A program made the position numbers and the translations under genes. The notes beneath the pieces are model-generated. The model was given only the letters and a program-made list of their open reading frames with translations. It ran no database searches and was not told where the DNA came from. This document shows positions 1-11,531 of a stretch of 64,000 nucleotides of DNA, piece after piece. This DNA is from Pseudomonas sputi. Its GTDB lineage: Bacteria > Pseudomonadota > Gammaproteobacteria > Pseudomonadales > Pseudomonadaceae. The stretch lies in NCBI RefSeq assembly GCF_021603585.1, contig NZ_BQHI01000003.1, forward strand, positions 186,001-250,000, in the 5' to 3' direction. Every line of letters starts with the position of its first letter. Within the stretch, counting starts at the first letter, position 1.

Positions 1-1720
1 GGGTTTCGAGCTCGATACCGTCGATGATGTCCAGCGGGTCCAGGACGTTGCCCTTGGATTTGGACATCTTCTGGCCCTGGCCATCACGCACCAGGCCGTG
101 CACGTAAACGGTCTTGAACGGAACCTGCGGCGTGCCGTCCTCGTTCTTGATCAGGTGCATGGTCAGCATGATCATCCGGGCAACCCAGAAGAAAATGATG
201 TCGAAACCGGTGACCAGCACGTCGGTGGAGTGGAATTTCTTCAAGAACTCGGTCTTTTCCGGCCAGCCCAGGGTGGAGAAGGTCCACAGGCCCGAACTGA
301 ACCAGGTGTCGAGAACGTCGTTGTCCTGTTGCAGCGCAACGTCCGGGCCAAGGTTGTGCTTGGCACGCACTTCGGCTTCGTCGCGACCGACGTAGACCTT
401 GCCCGACTCGTCGTACCAGGCCGGGATGCGGTGGCCCCACCACAGCTGACGGCTGATGCACCAGTCCTGGATGTCGCGCATCCACGAGAAGTACATGTTT
501 TCGTACTGCTTCGGCACGAACTGGATGCGACCGTCTTCAACGGCAGCAATCGCAGGCTCGGCCAGCGGCTTGGTGGATACGTACCACTGGTCGGTCAGCC
601 ACGGCTCGATGACGGTGCCGGAGCGGTCGCCTTTCGGCACTTTCAGGTTGTGGTCGTCGACGCTGACCAGCAGGCCGGCAGCGTCGAACGCGGCAACGAT
701 CTGCTTGCGCGCTTCGAAACGCTCGAGACCGGCGTACTCGGCCGGAATCTTGCCGTCGATGCTGTCGTTCAGCGTGCCGTCGAGGTTGAACACCTGGGCC
801 GCAGGCAGCACGTTGGCGTTCTTGTCGAAGATGTTCAGCAGCGGCAGGTTGTGGCGCTTGCCGACTTCGTAGTCGTTGAAATCGTGGGCCGGGGTGATTT
901 TCACGCAGCCGGTGCCGAATTCAGGATCGCAGTAATCGTCGGCGATGATCGGGATGCGGCGGCCAACCAGCGGCAGCTCGACAAACTTGCCGATCAGGGC
1001 TTTGTAGCGCTCGTCGTTCGGGTTCACCGCGACGGCGGAATCGCCGAGCATGGTTTCCGGACGGGTGGTCGCGACGATCAGGAAATCGTTGCCTTCAGCG
1101 GTTTTTGCGCCGTCGGCCAGCGGGTACTTCAGGTTCCACAGAAAACCTTTCTCGTCGTGGTTTTCCACTTCGAGGTCGGAAATCGCCGTGTGCAGTTTGG
1201 TGTCCCAGTTGACCAGACGCTTGCCGCGATAGATCAGACCGTCTTCGTGCAGGCGCACGAACGCTTCCTTAACGGCTTCCGAGAGGCCGTCGTCCATGGT
1301 GAAGCGCTCGCGGCTCCAGTCCACGGACGAGCCGAGGCGGCGGATCTGACGGCTGATGTTGCCACCGGACTGGTCCTTCCACTCCCAGACTTTCTCGAGG
1401 AATTTTTCCCGGCCCAGATCGTGACGGTTCTGGCCCTGGGCTTCGAGTTGACGCTCCACCAGCATCTGCGTGGCGATGCCGGCGTGGTCAGTGCCCGGCT
1501 GCCACAGGGTGTTGCGGCCCTGCATGCGGCGGAAACGGATCAGGGCGTCCATGATCGCGTTGTTGAAACCATGACCCATGTGCAGGCTGCCGGTGACGTT
1601 CGGCGGCGGGATCATGATGGTGTAGGAGTCGCCCGCGCCTTGCGGGGCGAAGTAGTTCTCGGACTCCCAGGTGTTGTACCAGGAAGTTTCAATGGCGTGC
1701 GGCTGGTAGGTCTTATCCAT
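1..1720 (-). CDS. valS: Valyl-tRNA synthetase, C-terminal part cut by window edge
   Basis: Cytoplasmic class I aminoacyl-tRNA synthetase that charges tRNA(Val). About 573 N-terminal codons are visible, reading in from the ATG at 1718-1720. The class I signature [14 protein letters not shown] lies at residues 38-51 and the KMSKS loop at residues 551-555 (bases 56-70). The CP1 editing domain lies between them. Pseudomonas ValS is about 950 residues, so roughly 375 residues (anticodon-binding domain and C-terminal coiled coil) lie beyond the window. The upstream neighbours on the same strand are a small acidic protein gene and holC, an arrangement also known from P. aeruginosa. A REP element separates this start from the upstream gene, so transcription may start in that gap. 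Confidence 0.97.
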   Translation of the reverse strand, partial: MDKTYQPHAIETSWYNTWESENYFAPQGAGDSYTIMIPPPNVTGSLHMGHGFNNAIMDALIRFRRMQGRNTLWQPGTDHAGIATQMLVERQLEAQGQNRHDLGREKFLEKVWEWKDQSGGNISRQIRRLGSSVDWSRERFTMDDGLSEAVKEAFVRLHEDGLIYRGKRLVNWDTKLHTAISDLEVENHDEKGFLWNLKYPLADGAKTAEGNDFLIVATTRPETMLGDSAVAVNPNDERYKALIGKFVELPLVGRRIPIIADDYCDPEFGTGCVKITPAHDFNDYEVGKRHNLPLLNIFDKNANVLPAAQVFNLDGTLNDSIDGKIPAEYAGLERFEARKQIVAAFDAAGLLVSVDDHNLKVPKGDRSGTVIEPWLTDQWYVSTKPLAEPAIAAVEDGRIQFVPKQYENMYFSWMRDIQDWCISRQLWWGHRIPAWYDESGKVYVGRDEAEVRAKHNLGPDVALQQDNDVLDTWFSSGLWTFSTLGWPEKTEFLKKFHSTDVLVTGFDIIFFWVARMIMLTMHLIKNEDGTPQVPFKTVYVHGLVRDGQGQKMSKSKGNVLDPLDIIDGIELET

Positions 1721-1820
1721 GCGCGGCGGGACCCTATTGGCATTTATTCAGGAAAAGCCGGGAAGTATAGCGGGGCATGGGGCGCAGGGCGAGCGGGGCG
1801 GGTCGGGTGGAGGCTTAAAT

Positions 1821-1903
1821 GTGGGAGCTGGCCTGCCAGCGATGCAGGCGCCGCGGTTTTTCAGGAAAGTCGCGTTGATGCAATCGCTGGCAGGCTAGCT
1901 CCC
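1821..1903. repeat. REP palindrome pair
   Basis: Two inverted copies of a Pseudomonas REP core, each based on GTGGGAGCTGGCCTGCCAGC, face each other at 1821-1844 and 1882-1903 with about 37 bases between them. The pair lies in the 200-base gap between valS and the upstream small gene. Such extragenic palindromes are mobilised by RAYT transposases in pseudomonads. No RAYT gene is in this window. Confidence 0.85.
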
Positions 1904-1919
1904 CCAGGAGATTGGGGGG

Positions 1920-2306
1920 CTATTCGTACTGGCCGAGAAGCCGTTCCATCCGCGCCTCGAGGCGACGTTTGATTTCGGTTTCGATGTGCGGGGCGAAGTC
2001 GTCGATCACGTCCTGCATGATCAGTTGGGCGGCAGCGCGCAGTTCGCTGTCCAGGTGCAGCAGGGCGTCGGGGCCTTTATCCACAGCGGCAGGCTGCGCG
2101 GCAGGCGTCGGCGCGGGGGCAACCTCGACGGCTTGCGGTGGGTTGTCGACCGGGTCGAACAACATCGGAATCTGTTCCTGTTCGCCATCATCGACCGTAT
2201 CGGTCAACAGCGGCGGTTGCAGGTTGTCATCGCCGAGCAACTGGCGGATCGACTCGAGGTCATCCAGCAGGTGTGCGGGTTTTTGCAGCGGTTTTGGAGT
2301 GTCCAT
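1920..2306 (-). CDS. Small acidic protein between holC and valS, unknown function
   Basis: A 128-residue protein with no domain I can name. It is acidic and proline-rich in the first 90 residues, with low-complexity Ala/Pro near 75-90. The last 40 residues form a likely amphipathic helix (LIMQDVIDDFAPHIETEIKR) ending in an Arg/Glu-rich tail. It starts 8 bases after the holC stop, so the two are probably one transcript. From memory the same position is occupied by a hypothetical gene in other pseudomonads. A role linked to the DNA polymerase clamp loader is suggested only by position. The reading is confident, the function unknown. Confidence 0.8.
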   Translation of the reverse strand: MDTPKPLQKPAHLLDDLESIRQLLGDDNLQPPLLTDTVDDGEQEQIPMLFDPVDNPPQAVEVAPAPTPAAQPAAVDKGPDALLHLDSELRAAAQLIMQDVIDDFAPHIETEIKRRLEARMERLLGQYE

Positions 2307-2314
2307 CGGCGTAC

Positions 2315-2743
2315 TCAGAGTCGCTGTAAACGGTGGTCTTGCAGAGGATAGCCCTGTTCGCGGTAGAAACGGAAACTCTCCCGCGCCGCAGTGCGGATCG
2401 CCGGATCTTCCACGACAACCTCCGCCACACGGGCGAATTTGTTGGCGAAAACCGGGACTTTCAGGTCGAGGTTGACCAGCAAGTCCGCGTGCTCGCCGCA
2501 GTCGTTGCCCAGTCCCAGCACGATCAAACCTTGCGGTTCGCTTTCGGCAAGGCCGTGAGGCACGAAGGTTTCACCCTTGAATGCCCACAGTCGCGCATCG
2601 AGAGCGTCACGCTGGGCAGCATCGCTGCAATGCAGGTAAATGCGGTGGCCCATGCGCCAGGCTTTGTCGGTGAGCTTGCAGGCGAAATCCAGGCGCGCCA
2701 AGGGATCGGCGCTGGGCAGGATATAAAAGTCGACTTTGGTCAT
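2315..2743 (-). CDS. holC: DNA polymerase III subunit chi
   Basis: The 142-residue chi subunit of the replicative clamp loader, which links the holoenzyme to single-strand binding protein. The N-terminus MTKVDFYILPSADPLARLDF and the motif RIYLHC are typical of the family, and the length matches. The ATG at 2741-2743 lies about 60 bases downstream of the pepA stop on the same strand, so pepA-holC-small gene is a plausible operon. Nothing unusual is seen. Confidence 0.93.
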   Translation of the reverse strand: MTKVDFYILPSADPLARLDFACKLTDKAWRMGHRIYLHCSDAAQRDALDARLWAFKGETFVPHGLAESEPQGLIVLGLGNDCGEHADLLVNLDLKVPVFANKFARVAEVVVEDPAIRTAARESFRFYREQGYPLQDHRLQRL

Positions 2744-2803
2744 TGCGGTTCCTGAGCCTTGAACGGCGCCACCCGAAGGCAGCGCCGCCCAGGTTCATCG
2801 GTT

Positions 2804-4601
<1,798 letters not shown>

Positions 4602-5723
4602 TTGATCGTCTTCCGTTATCTGTCCCGCGAAGTCCTGTTGACCCTGAGTGCGGTAAGTGCCGTGCTGCTGGTCATCATCATGAGCGGTCGCTTCATCAAA
4701 TACCTTGCCCAGGCCGCAGCAGGCCAGCTCGATCCGGGATCGCTGTTCCTGATCATGGGCTACCGTCTGCCGGGCTTCATGCAGTTGATCCTGCCGCTGG
4801 GGCTGTTCCTCGGGATCCTGCTGGCGTACGGCCGGTTGTACCTGGAAAGCGAGATGACCGTGCTCTCGGCCACTGGCATGAGTCAGCAGCGGCTGTTTCG
4901 CATGACCCTGTTCCCGGCCACCCTGGTTGCCCTGGTGGTGGCGTGGCTGAGCCTGGGTCTGGCTCCACAAGGCGCCAACCAGTTCCAGCTGCTGCTGAAC
5001 AAGCAGGATGCGCTGACCGAGTTCGACACGCTTGAGCCAGGTCGTTTCCAGGCGCTGCGCGACGGTACACGGGTGACTTACACCGAAACCCTTAGCGATG
5101 ACCGGGTCAATCTCGGCAGCGTGTTCATCTCGCAGAAGAACCTCGGGGCCAACCAGAAGGATCGCGGGATTTCCGTGCTGGTGGCTGAAAAAGGCCGTCA
5201 GGAAGTGCGTCCCGACGGCAACCGTTACCTGATCCTCGACAACGGTTACCGCTACGACGGCAGCCCGGGTCAGGCCAACTATCGCGCCATCCACTACGAA
5301 ACCTACGGCGTGCTGCTGCCCAAGCCGGATGTCAGCGAGGAAGTCACCGATCGTGACGCCATGCCGACCTCGTCCCTGCTGGGCAGTGATGACATCCGCT
5401 CGAAAACCGAACTGCAGTGGCGCCTGTCGCTGCCGCTGCTGGTGTTCATCGTGACCCTGATGGCGGTGCCGCTGTCGCGGGTCAACCCGCGCCAGGGACG
5501 TTTCCTCAAGCTGCTGCCGGCGATTCTTCTTTATATGGCTTACCTGACCATCCTGATTGCCGCCCGCGGCGCCCTCGAGAAAGGCAAGATTCCACCGGCG
5601 CTCGGCTTGTGGTGGGTGCATGCGATCTTCCTGGCGATCGGTCTCGGCCTGCTGTACTGGGAACCTTTGCGCCTGAAGCTGGCCAGCCGTCGCAGCGCAG
5701 CGCTGGAGGTGGCCCGTGGTTAA
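4602..5723 (+). CDS. lptF: LPS export permease LptF
   Basis: Inner-membrane permease subunit of the LptB2FG ABC transporter, which extracts lipopolysaccharide from the inner membrane for transport to the outer membrane. The protein is 373 residues from the TTG at 4602. It has three N-terminal membrane segments, a periplasmic beta-jellyroll domain in the middle and three C-terminal segments. I chose TTG because GGAG at 4590-4593 sits 8 bases upstream and the product then begins IVFRYLSREVL, as in homologues. The GTG at 4593 would overlap that ribosome-binding site. The stop overlaps the lptG start (GTG at 5716), which implies translational coupling. Confidence 0.95.
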   Translation: MIVFRYLSREVLLTLSAVSAVLLVIIMSGRFIKYLAQAAAGQLDPGSLFLIMGYRLPGFMQLILPLGLFLGILLAYGRLYLESEMTVLSATGMSQQRLFRMTLFPATLVALVVAWLSLGLAPQGANQFQLLLNKQDALTEFDTLEPGRFQALRDGTRVTYTETLSDDRVNLGSVFISQKNLGANQKDRGISVLVAEKGRQEVRPDGNRYLILDNGYRYDGSPGQANYRAIHYETYGVLLPKPDVSEEVTDRDAMPTSSLLGSDDIRSKTELQWRLSLPLLVFIVTLMAVPLSRVNPRQGRFLKLLPAILLYMAYLTILIAARGALEKGKIPPALGLWWVHAIFLAIGLGLLYWEPLRLKLASRRSAALEVARG

Positions 5724-6777
5724 ACTCGACCGCTACATCGGCAGCAGCGTGTTCATCGCCATCATCGCGGTGCTGGCGATCATTCTCGGCCTGGCCACCT
5801 TGTTTGCGTTCATCGACGAGATGGGCGACGTCAGTGATACCTACACCCTGGTCGATGTCCTGAGCTTCGTGCTCCTGACCGCGCCGCGCCGGCTCTACGA
5901 CATGCTGCCGATGGCGGCGCTGATCGGTTGCCTGATCGGCCTTGGCAGTCTGGCGAGCAGCAGTGAGCTGACTGTGATGCGCGCCGCCGGCGTGTCCATC
6001 GGGCGCATCGTCTGGGCAGTGATGAAGCCGATGCTGGTGCTGATGCTGGCCGGCGTGCTGATCGGCGAATACGTGGCCCCGGCCACCGAAAGCATGGCCC
6101 AGGCCAACCGTTCGCTGGCGCAGGGCAGCGGCGACGCGCAAAGCGCCAAGCACGGCATGTGGCACCGTCAGGGTGACGAGTTCATTCACATCAACTCCGT
6201 CCAGCCCAATGGTCGTCTGTATGGTGTGACCCGCTATCACTTCGACAAGGAGCGCCATCTGCTCAGTTCGAGCTTCGCCAAGCGCGCCGAGTTCGACACC
6301 GATCACTGGCAGCTCAGCGACGTTACAACCACGCGTTTCAAGGAGCGCAGCACCGAAGTGGTCAATACGCCAGTCGAGCGCTGGGACGTTTCCCTGAGTC
6401 CGCAATTGCTGAGCACCGTGGTAATGGCGCCGGAATCGCTGTCGATCACCGGCCTGTGGGGTTACATCCACTACCTGGCCGAGCAGGGTCTGAGCAACGG
6501 CCGTTACTGGCTGGCATTTTGGGTCAAGGTGTTGCAGCCGCTGGTGACCGCCGCGCTGGTGCTGATGGCGATCTCGTTCATCTTTGGTCCATTGCGTTCG
6601 GTGACCCTCGGTCAGCGAGTGTTCACCGGTGTGCTGGTGGGTTTCACCTTCCGCATCGTTCAGGATCTGCTGGGCCCGTCCAGTCTGGTGTTCGGCTTCT
6701 CCCCGCTGTTCGCGGTGCTGGTTCCGGCCGGCGTGTGTGCGCTGGCGGGCGTCTGGCTGTTGCGTCGAGCCGGTTGA
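5716..6777 (+). CDS. lptG: LPS export permease LptG
   Basis: Partner of LptF in the LptB2FG lipopolysaccharide exporter. The protein is 353 residues with a GTG start that overlaps the end of lptF by 8 bases. It shows the same architecture: N-terminal membrane segments (VFIAIIAVLAIILGLATLFA), a periplasmic beta-rich domain around residues 110-260 and C-terminal membrane segments. The ATPase LptB is not in the window, as is usual. A strong terminator follows about 30 bases after the stop. Confidence 0.96.
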   Translation: MVKLDRYIGSSVFIAIIAVLAIILGLATLFAFIDEMGDVSDTYTLVDVLSFVLLTAPRRLYDMLPMAALIGCLIGLGSLASSSELTVMRAAGVSIGRIVWAVMKPMLVLMLAGVLIGEYVAPATESMAQANRSLAQGSGDAQSAKHGMWHRQGDEFIHINSVQPNGRLYGVTRYHFDKERHLLSSSFAKRAEFDTDHWQLSDVTTTRFKERSTEVVNTPVERWDVSLSPQLLSTVVMAPESLSITGLWGYIHYLAEQGLSNGRYWLAFWVKVLQPLVTAALVLMAISFIFGPLRSVTLGQRVFTGVLVGFTFRIVQDLLGPSSLVFGFSPLFAVLVPAGVCALAGVWLLRRAG

Positions 6778-6808
6778 TGAACAAGGTTTCACCCACGCTT
6801 TAGCCTTG

Positions 6809-6841
6809 AAAACGCCTCGGTCGCCAGACCGGGGCGTTTTT
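6809..6841 (+). terminator. Rho-independent terminator after lptFG
   Basis: A 12-bp stem (AACGCCTCGGTC with GACCGGGGCGTT, one G-T pair) with a GCCA loop is followed by a run of T. It separates the lptFG operon from lepA. Confidence 0.9.
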
Positions 6842-6867
6842 GCATGCAATCCGGGTGACAGGCGAAC

Positions 6868-6897
6868 GTGACGCTTGCGCCGTGTATCAGGTACAAT
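6868..6897 (+). promoter_or_regulatory. Possible sigma-70 promoter of lepA
   Basis: GTGACG (6868-6873) and TACAAT (6892-6897) are spaced by 18 bases, about 50 bases upstream of the lepA start and just after the lptFG terminator. The -35 match is weak. The placement after a terminator argues that a promoter must exist here. Confidence 0.4.
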
Positions 6898-6949
6898 TCC
6901 CGGCTATTTTTCGGCGGGCCAAGCCTGCAGCCTTTTTGAGTGTTGATCC

Positions 6950-8746
6950 GTGAGTGATTTGAGTCATATCCGCAATTTCTCCATCATCGCCCACATTGAC
7001 CATGGCAAGTCGACGCTGGCTGACCGTTTCATCCAGATGTGCGGCGGCCTGGCCGAGCGTGAAATGGAAGCCCAGGTACTGGATTCCATGGATCTTGAGC
7101 GCGAACGCGGGATCACCATCAAGGCCCACAGCGTCACCCTCTATTACAAGGCCAAAGACGGCGTCACCTACCAGCTGAACTTCATTGACACCCCGGGCCA
7201 CGTCGACTTCACCTACGAAGTCAGCCGTTCCCTGGCGGCCTGTGAAGGTGCGTTGCTGGTGGTCGATGCGGGGCAGGGCGTTGAAGCCCAGTCCGTGGCC
7301 AACTGCTACACCGCCATCGAGCAGGGCCTGGAGGTCATGCCGGTCCTGAACAAGATCGACCTGCCGCAGGCCGAGCCTGATCGTGTGAAGGACGAGATCG
7401 AGAAGATCATCGGCATCGACGCCACCGACGCCGTCACCTGCAGCGCCAAGACCGGCCTGGGTGTCGACGAAGTGCTCGAGCGTCTGGTCGCCACCATCCC
7501 TGCGCCGACCGGCAACATCGAAGATCCGCTGCAAGCGTTGATCATCGACTCCTGGTTCGACAACTACCTGGGCGTTGTCTCCCTGGTGCGTGTGCGTCAC
7601 GGCCGGGTGAAGAAGGGCGACAAGATCCTGGTGAAGTCCACCGGCAAAGTGCATCTGGTCGACAGCGTGGGTGTGTTCAACCCGAAACACACTGCCACCG
7701 CTGACCTGAAGGCCGGCGAAGTGGGCTTCATCATCGCCAGCATCAAGGACATTCACGGTGCACCGGTCGGTGACACCCTGACCCTGAGCTCCACGCCGGA
7801 CGTTCCGGTGCTGCCAGGCTTCAAACGCATCCAGCCGCAGGTTTACGCCGGTCTGTTCCCGGTCAGCTCCGACGACTTCGAGGATTTCCGCGAAGCGCTG
7901 CAGAAACTGACCCTGAACGACTCGTCGCTGCAATACACCCCGGAAAGCTCCGACGCACTGGGCTTCGGCTTCCGTTGCGGCTTCCTCGGCATGCTGCACA
8001 TGGAGATCATTCAGGAGCGCCTGGAGCGCGAATACGACCTGGACCTGATCACCACGGCGCCGACGGTGATCTTCGAACTGGTGCTGAAAACCGGTGAAAC
8101 GATTTACGTCGACAACCCGTCGAAGCTGCCGGACGTCTCGTCGATCGAAGACATGCGTGAGCCGATCGTGCGTGCCAACATCCTGGTACCGCAGGAACAC
8201 CTGGGCAACGTCATCACCCTGTGCATCGAAAAACGCGGTGTGCAGGTCGACATGCTGTTCCTCGGCAATCAGGTGCAAGTGACCTACGACCTGCCGATGA
8301 ACGAAGTGGTCCTGGACTTCTTCGATCGTCTGAAATCCACCAGTCGCGGCTATGCTTCGCTGGACTACCATTTCGATCGTTACCAATCGGCTAATCTGGT
8401 GAAACTGGACGTGCTGATCAACGGCGACAAGGTCGACGCTCTGGCGTTGATCGTGCACCGTGACAATTCGCACTTCAAAGGTCGCCAGTTGACCGAGAAG
8501 ATGAAAGAACTGATTCCTCGTCAGATGTTCGACGTGGCCATCCAGGCTGCCATTGGCGGTCAGATCGTCGCCCGGACAACCGTCAAGGCACTCAGAAAGA
8601 ACGTATTGGCCAAGTGCTACGGCGGCGACGTCAGCCGTAAGAAAAAACTGCTTGAGAAGCAGAAGGCCGGTAAGAAACGCATGAAACAGGTCGGCAACGT
8701 GGAAATCCCGCAAGAAGCCTTCCTCGCCGTGCTCAGGTTGGAATAG
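6950..8746 (+). CDS. lepA: Elongation factor 4 (back-translocating GTPase)
   Basis: A 598-residue ribosome-associated translational GTPase, implicated in back-translocation and in 30S subunit biogenesis. The G1 motif AHIDHGKST, the DTPGH motif and NKID are all present. EF-G-like domains follow, and the lysine-rich C-terminal domain ([19 protein letters not shown]) is characteristic of LepA. The GTG start at 6950 gives the family N-terminus [19 protein letters not shown]. lepB follows 9 bases after the stop. Confidence 0.97.
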   Translation: MSDLSHIRNFSIIAHIDHGKSTLADRFIQMCGGLAEREMEAQVLDSMDLERERGITIKAHSVTLYYKAKDGVTYQLNFIDTPGHVDFTYEVSRSLAACEGALLVVDAGQGVEAQSVANCYTAIEQGLEVMPVLNKIDLPQAEPDRVKDEIEKIIGIDATDAVTCSAKTGLGVDEVLERLVATIPAPTGNIEDPLQALIIDSWFDNYLGVVSLVRVRHGRVKKGDKILVKSTGKVHLVDSVGVFNPKHTATADLKAGEVGFIIASIKDIHGAPVGDTLTLSSTPDVPVLPGFKRIQPQVYAGLFPVSSDDFEDFREALQKLTLNDSSLQYTPESSDALGFGFRCGFLGMLHMEIIQERLEREYDLDLITTAPTVIFELVLKTGETIYVDNPSKLPDVSSIEDMREPIVRANILVPQEHLGNVITLCIEKRGVQVDMLFLGNQVQVTYDLPMNEVVLDFFDRLKSTSRGYASLDYHFDRYQSANLVKLDVLINGDKVDALALIVHRDNSHFKGRQLTEKMKELIPRQMFDVAIQAAIGGQIVARTTVKALRKNVLAKCYGGDVSRKKKLLEKQKAGKKRMKQVGNVEIPQEAFLAVLRLE

Positions 8747-8755
8747 TCAGGTCCT

Positions 8756-9610
8756 ATGTCACTAAATTTCCCGCTGTTGCTGGTCATTGCCGTGTTTGTC
8801 TGCGGTCTGTTGGCGTTGCTCGATCTGTTGATCCTGGCACCGCGTCGGCGTGCCGCCATCGCCTCCTATCAGGGCAGCGTCAGCCAGCCTGACGTGGTGG
8901 TGGTCGAGAAGCTGAACAAGGAACCGCTGCTGGTCGAGTACGGCAAGTCGTTCTTTCCGGTGCTGTTCATCGTGCTGGTGCTGCGTTCGTTCCTGGTGGA
9001 ACCGTTCCAGATTCCGTCCGGCTCGATGAAACCGACCCTGGACGTCGGCGACTTCATTCTGGTGAACAAGTTTTCCTACGGGATCCGTTTGCCGGTGATC
9101 GACAAGAAGATCATCGAAGTCGGTGACCCGCAGCGCGGCGATGTGATGGTGTTCCGCTACCCGAGTGACCCGAACGTCAACTACATCAAGCGTGTGGTCG
9201 GCCTGCCGGGCGACACCGTGCGGTACACCGCCGACAAGCGTCTGTTCGTCAATGGCGAGTCGATTGCCGAGCAACTGGTCGGCTCCGAGCCGGGCACGCT
9301 GGGCAGCGCGGAGCTCTACAAGGAAAAACTCGGCGCCGCCGAGCACCTGATCCGCAAGGAAATGAGCCGCTACCGCGCCACGCCGGACCATACCTGGACC
9401 GTGCCAGCCGGGCACTACTTCATGATGGGCGACAACCGCGACAACTCGAACGACAGTCGCTACTGGGATGATCCGAACATTCCCAAGGATCTGCTGGGCA
9501 TGGTTCCCGACCAGAACATCGTCGGCAAGGCCTTCGCGGTCTGGATGAGCTGGCCGGAACCGAAACTCAGCCACCTGCCGAACTTCTCGCGGGTCGGCCT
9601 GATCAAGTAA
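8756..9610 (+). CDS. lepB: Signal peptidase I
   Basis: A 284-residue inner-membrane protease that removes Sec and Tat signal peptides. It has two N-terminal membrane segments (about residues 4-27 and 66-80). The catalytic serine lies in IPSGSMKPTL (Ser90) and the general-base lysine in NYIKRVVGLPGD. The later family box GDNRDNSNDSRYW is also present. It forms an operon with lepA upstream and probably rnc-era-recO downstream, although 182 bases separate it from rnc. Confidence 0.96.
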   Translation: MSLNFPLLLVIAVFVCGLLALLDLLILAPRRRAAIASYQGSVSQPDVVVVEKLNKEPLLVEYGKSFFPVLFIVLVLRSFLVEPFQIPSGSMKPTLDVGDFILVNKFSYGIRLPVIDKKIIEVGDPQRGDVMVFRYPSDPNVNYIKRVVGLPGDTVRYTADKRLFVNGESIAEQLVGSEPGTLGSAELYKEKLGAAEHLIRKEMSRYRATPDHTWTVPAGHYFMMGDNRDNSNDSRYWDDPNIPKDLLGMVPDQNIVGKAFAVWMSWPEPKLSHLPNFSRVGLIK

Positions 9611-9792
9611 ACAAACACGGCGCTGTTGACCACAGCGCCGAATGCATTTCTGGCGTCGGCACAACCGGCTCCGGGGCATGAAGCCACGATATTCAGGACG
9701 TCATTTTTGAACACAGCGTTAATTGTCCCAGGCCTGCGCCGTATCCCGGCGATGGCAGTGGAATCCAGCCACGAACTCAGCGTGGGTAAACC
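9611..9792 (+). other. lepB-rnc gap with possible remnant reading frame
   Basis: In P. aeruginosa a DUF4845 gene sits between lepB and rnc, and no intact copy is present here. The frame directly continuing after the lepB stop stays open for 61 codons and ends at a TGA overlapping the rnc start, with the tail [10 protein letters not shown]. From memory this resembles the end of DUF4845 proteins, so it may be an internally deleted remnant. A hairpin (GGCGCTG with CAGCGCC, 9619-9639) lies at the left end. No ribosome-binding site and start were found for an independent gene. Confidence 0.3.
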
Positions 9793-10482
9793 GTGAGCGT
9801 TTCTCTAAGCCGTCTCGAGCGTCAGCTCGGTTACACCTTCAAGGACCAGGAACTGATGGTCCTGGCCCTTACGCACCGCAGCTTTGCCGGACGCAACAAC
9901 GAGCGTCTGGAATTCCTCGGCGATGCGATCCTCAACTTTGTTGCCGGCGAAGCCCTGTTCGACCGCTTCCCGCTGGCTCGTGAAGGCCAGTTGTCGCGTT
10001 TGCGCGCACGGCTGGTAAAAGGTGAGACGCTGGCGGTGCTGGCCCGCGGTTTCGATCTGGGCGATTACCTGCGTCTGGGGTCCGGCGAGTTGAAGAGCGG
10101 CGGTTTCCGTCGCGAGTCGATTCTGGCCGACGCCCTTGAAGCACTGATCGGTGCGATCTACCTCGACGCCGGCATGGAAGTCGCCCGCGAACGTGTACTG
10201 GCCTGGCTGGCCGGTGAGTTCGAAGGCCTGACGCTGGTCGACACCAACAAGGATCCGAAGACCCGGCTGCAGGAATTCCTGCAATCGCGCGGCTGCGAAT
10301 TGCCGCGTTATGAAGTGGTGGATATCCAGGGCGAACCGCACTGCCGTACCTTCTTCGTCGAGTGCGAAGTTGTCCTATTGAATGAAAAAAGCCGGGGTCA
10401 GGGTGTGAGCCGTCGCATTGCCGAACAGGTAGCGGCCGCCGCAGCACTGATTGCCCTGGGTGTGGAGAATGGCAATGACTGA
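9793..10482 (+). CDS. rnc: Ribonuclease III
   Basis: A 229-residue endoribonuclease that cuts double-stranded RNA in rRNA precursors and regulatory RNA duplexes. The catalytic signature [13 protein letters not shown] is near residues 36-48, and the second acidic cluster [15 protein letters not shown] is near 110-125. A C-terminal double-stranded RNA-binding domain spans residues 155-225. It starts with GTG at 9793. Its last 8 bases overlap the start of era, the usual rnc-era coupling. Confidence 0.97.
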   Translation: MSVSLSRLERQLGYTFKDQELMVLALTHRSFAGRNNERLEFLGDAILNFVAGEALFDRFPLAREGQLSRLRARLVKGETLAVLARGFDLGDYLRLGSGELKSGGFRRESILADALEALIGAIYLDAGMEVARERVLAWLAGEFEGLTLVDTNKDPKTRLQEFLQSRGCELPRYEVVDIQGEPHCRTFFVECEVVLLNEKSRGQGVSRRIAEQVAAAAALIALGVENGND

Positions 10483-11377
10483 TACAAACGCAACGCGCTG
10501 TGGCTATGTTGCCATCGTCGGCCGTCCCAACGTGGGCAAGTCCACGCTGCTGAACCACATCCTCGGCCAGAAGCTGGCGATCACCTCGCGCAAGCCGCAG
10601 ACCACTCGCCACAACATGCTCGGGATCAAGACCGAGGGCGATGTGCAGGCGATCTACGTCGACACCCCCGGCATGCACAAGGGGGGCGAAAAGGCCCTGA
10701 ACCGCTACATGAACAAGACCGCTTCGGCGGCGTTGAAAGACGTCGACGTGGTGATCTTCGTGGTCGACCGCACCAAGTGGACTGAAGAAGACCAGATGGT
10801 CCTGGAGCGCGTGCAGTACGTGACCGGCCCGCTGATCGTCGCGCTGAACAAGACCGACCGCATCGAGGACAAGGCCGAGCTGATGCCGCACCTGTCGTGG
10901 TTACAGGAACAGTTGCCGAACGCGCAGATCATTCCGATTTCGGCGCAGCAGGGGCATAACCTCGACGCGCTGGAAAAGGTCATCGCCGACCATCTGCCGG
11001 AGAACGATCACTTCTTCCCGGAAGACCAGATCACCGACCGCAGCAGCCGTTTCCTCGCCGCCGAACTGGTGCGCGAGAAGATCATGCGCCAGCTCGGCGC
11101 CGAGCTGCCGTACCAGATCACCGTGGAAATCGAAGAGTTCAAGCAGCAGGGTGCGACGCTGCACATCCATGCGCTGATTCTCGTCGAGCGTGACGGCCAG
11201 AAGAAAATCATCATTGGCGACAAGGGCGAGCGCATCAAGCGCATCGGCACCGAGGCGCGCAAGGACATGGAGCTGCTGTTCGACTCCAAGATCATGCTCA
11301 ACCTGTGGGTCAAGGTGAAGGGCGGCTGGTCCGACGACGAGCGTGCGCTGCGTTCGCTGGGTTACGGCGACCTGTAA
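10475..11377 (+). CDS. era: GTPase Era
   Basis: A 300-residue GTPase that binds the 3' end of 16S rRNA and promotes 30S maturation. It has the G1 motif [12 protein letters not shown], the G3 motif DTPGMH and the G4 motif NKTD. The C-terminal KH domain has the loop [15 protein letters not shown] chose the ATG at 10475 ([16 protein letters not shown]), which overlaps the end of rnc, because it matches the family N-terminus. An upstream in-frame start at 10451 would add 8 residues buried in rnc. Confidence 0.97.
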   Translation: MTDTNATRCGYVAIVGRPNVGKSTLLNHILGQKLAITSRKPQTTRHNMLGIKTEGDVQAIYVDTPGMHKGGEKALNRYMNKTASAALKDVDVVIFVVDRTKWTEEDQMVLERVQYVTGPLIVALNKTDRIEDKAELMPHLSWLQEQLPNAQIIPISAQQGHNLDALEKVIADHLPENDHFFPEDQITDRSSRFLAAELVREKIMRQLGAELPYQITVEIEEFKQQGATLHIHALILVERDGQKKIIIGDKGERIKRIGTEARKDMELLFDSKIMLNLWVKVKGGWSDDERALRSLGYGDL

Positions 11378-11395
11378 AGCAATACATCGATCCAT

Positions 11396-11486
11396 TGTGG
11401 GAGCGAGCTTGCTCGCGAAGACGATGTAACATTCAGCATTGATGTTGACTGTTGCACCGCTTTCGCGAGCAAGCTCGCTCCCACAT
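11396..11486. repeat. REP palindrome pair between era and recO
   Basis: Inverted copies of a REP core (GTGGGAGCGAGCTTGCTCGC) lie at 11396-11418 and 11462-11485. The core sequence differs from the element near valS, so two REP sequence types coexist. The pair could act as a transcription attenuator between era and recO. Confidence 0.9.
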
Positions 11487-11531
11487 TGGTTTTGGGTGAT
11501 GAGTAAACCGCGTTCCCTCAACGAGAAATCC

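Noticed and set aside
98-1972. Plus-strand frame of 624 codons opposite valS
   Set aside because: It is a shadow of valS, composed of low-complexity His/Gln/Val-rich sequence typical of antisense frames in GC-rich genomes.
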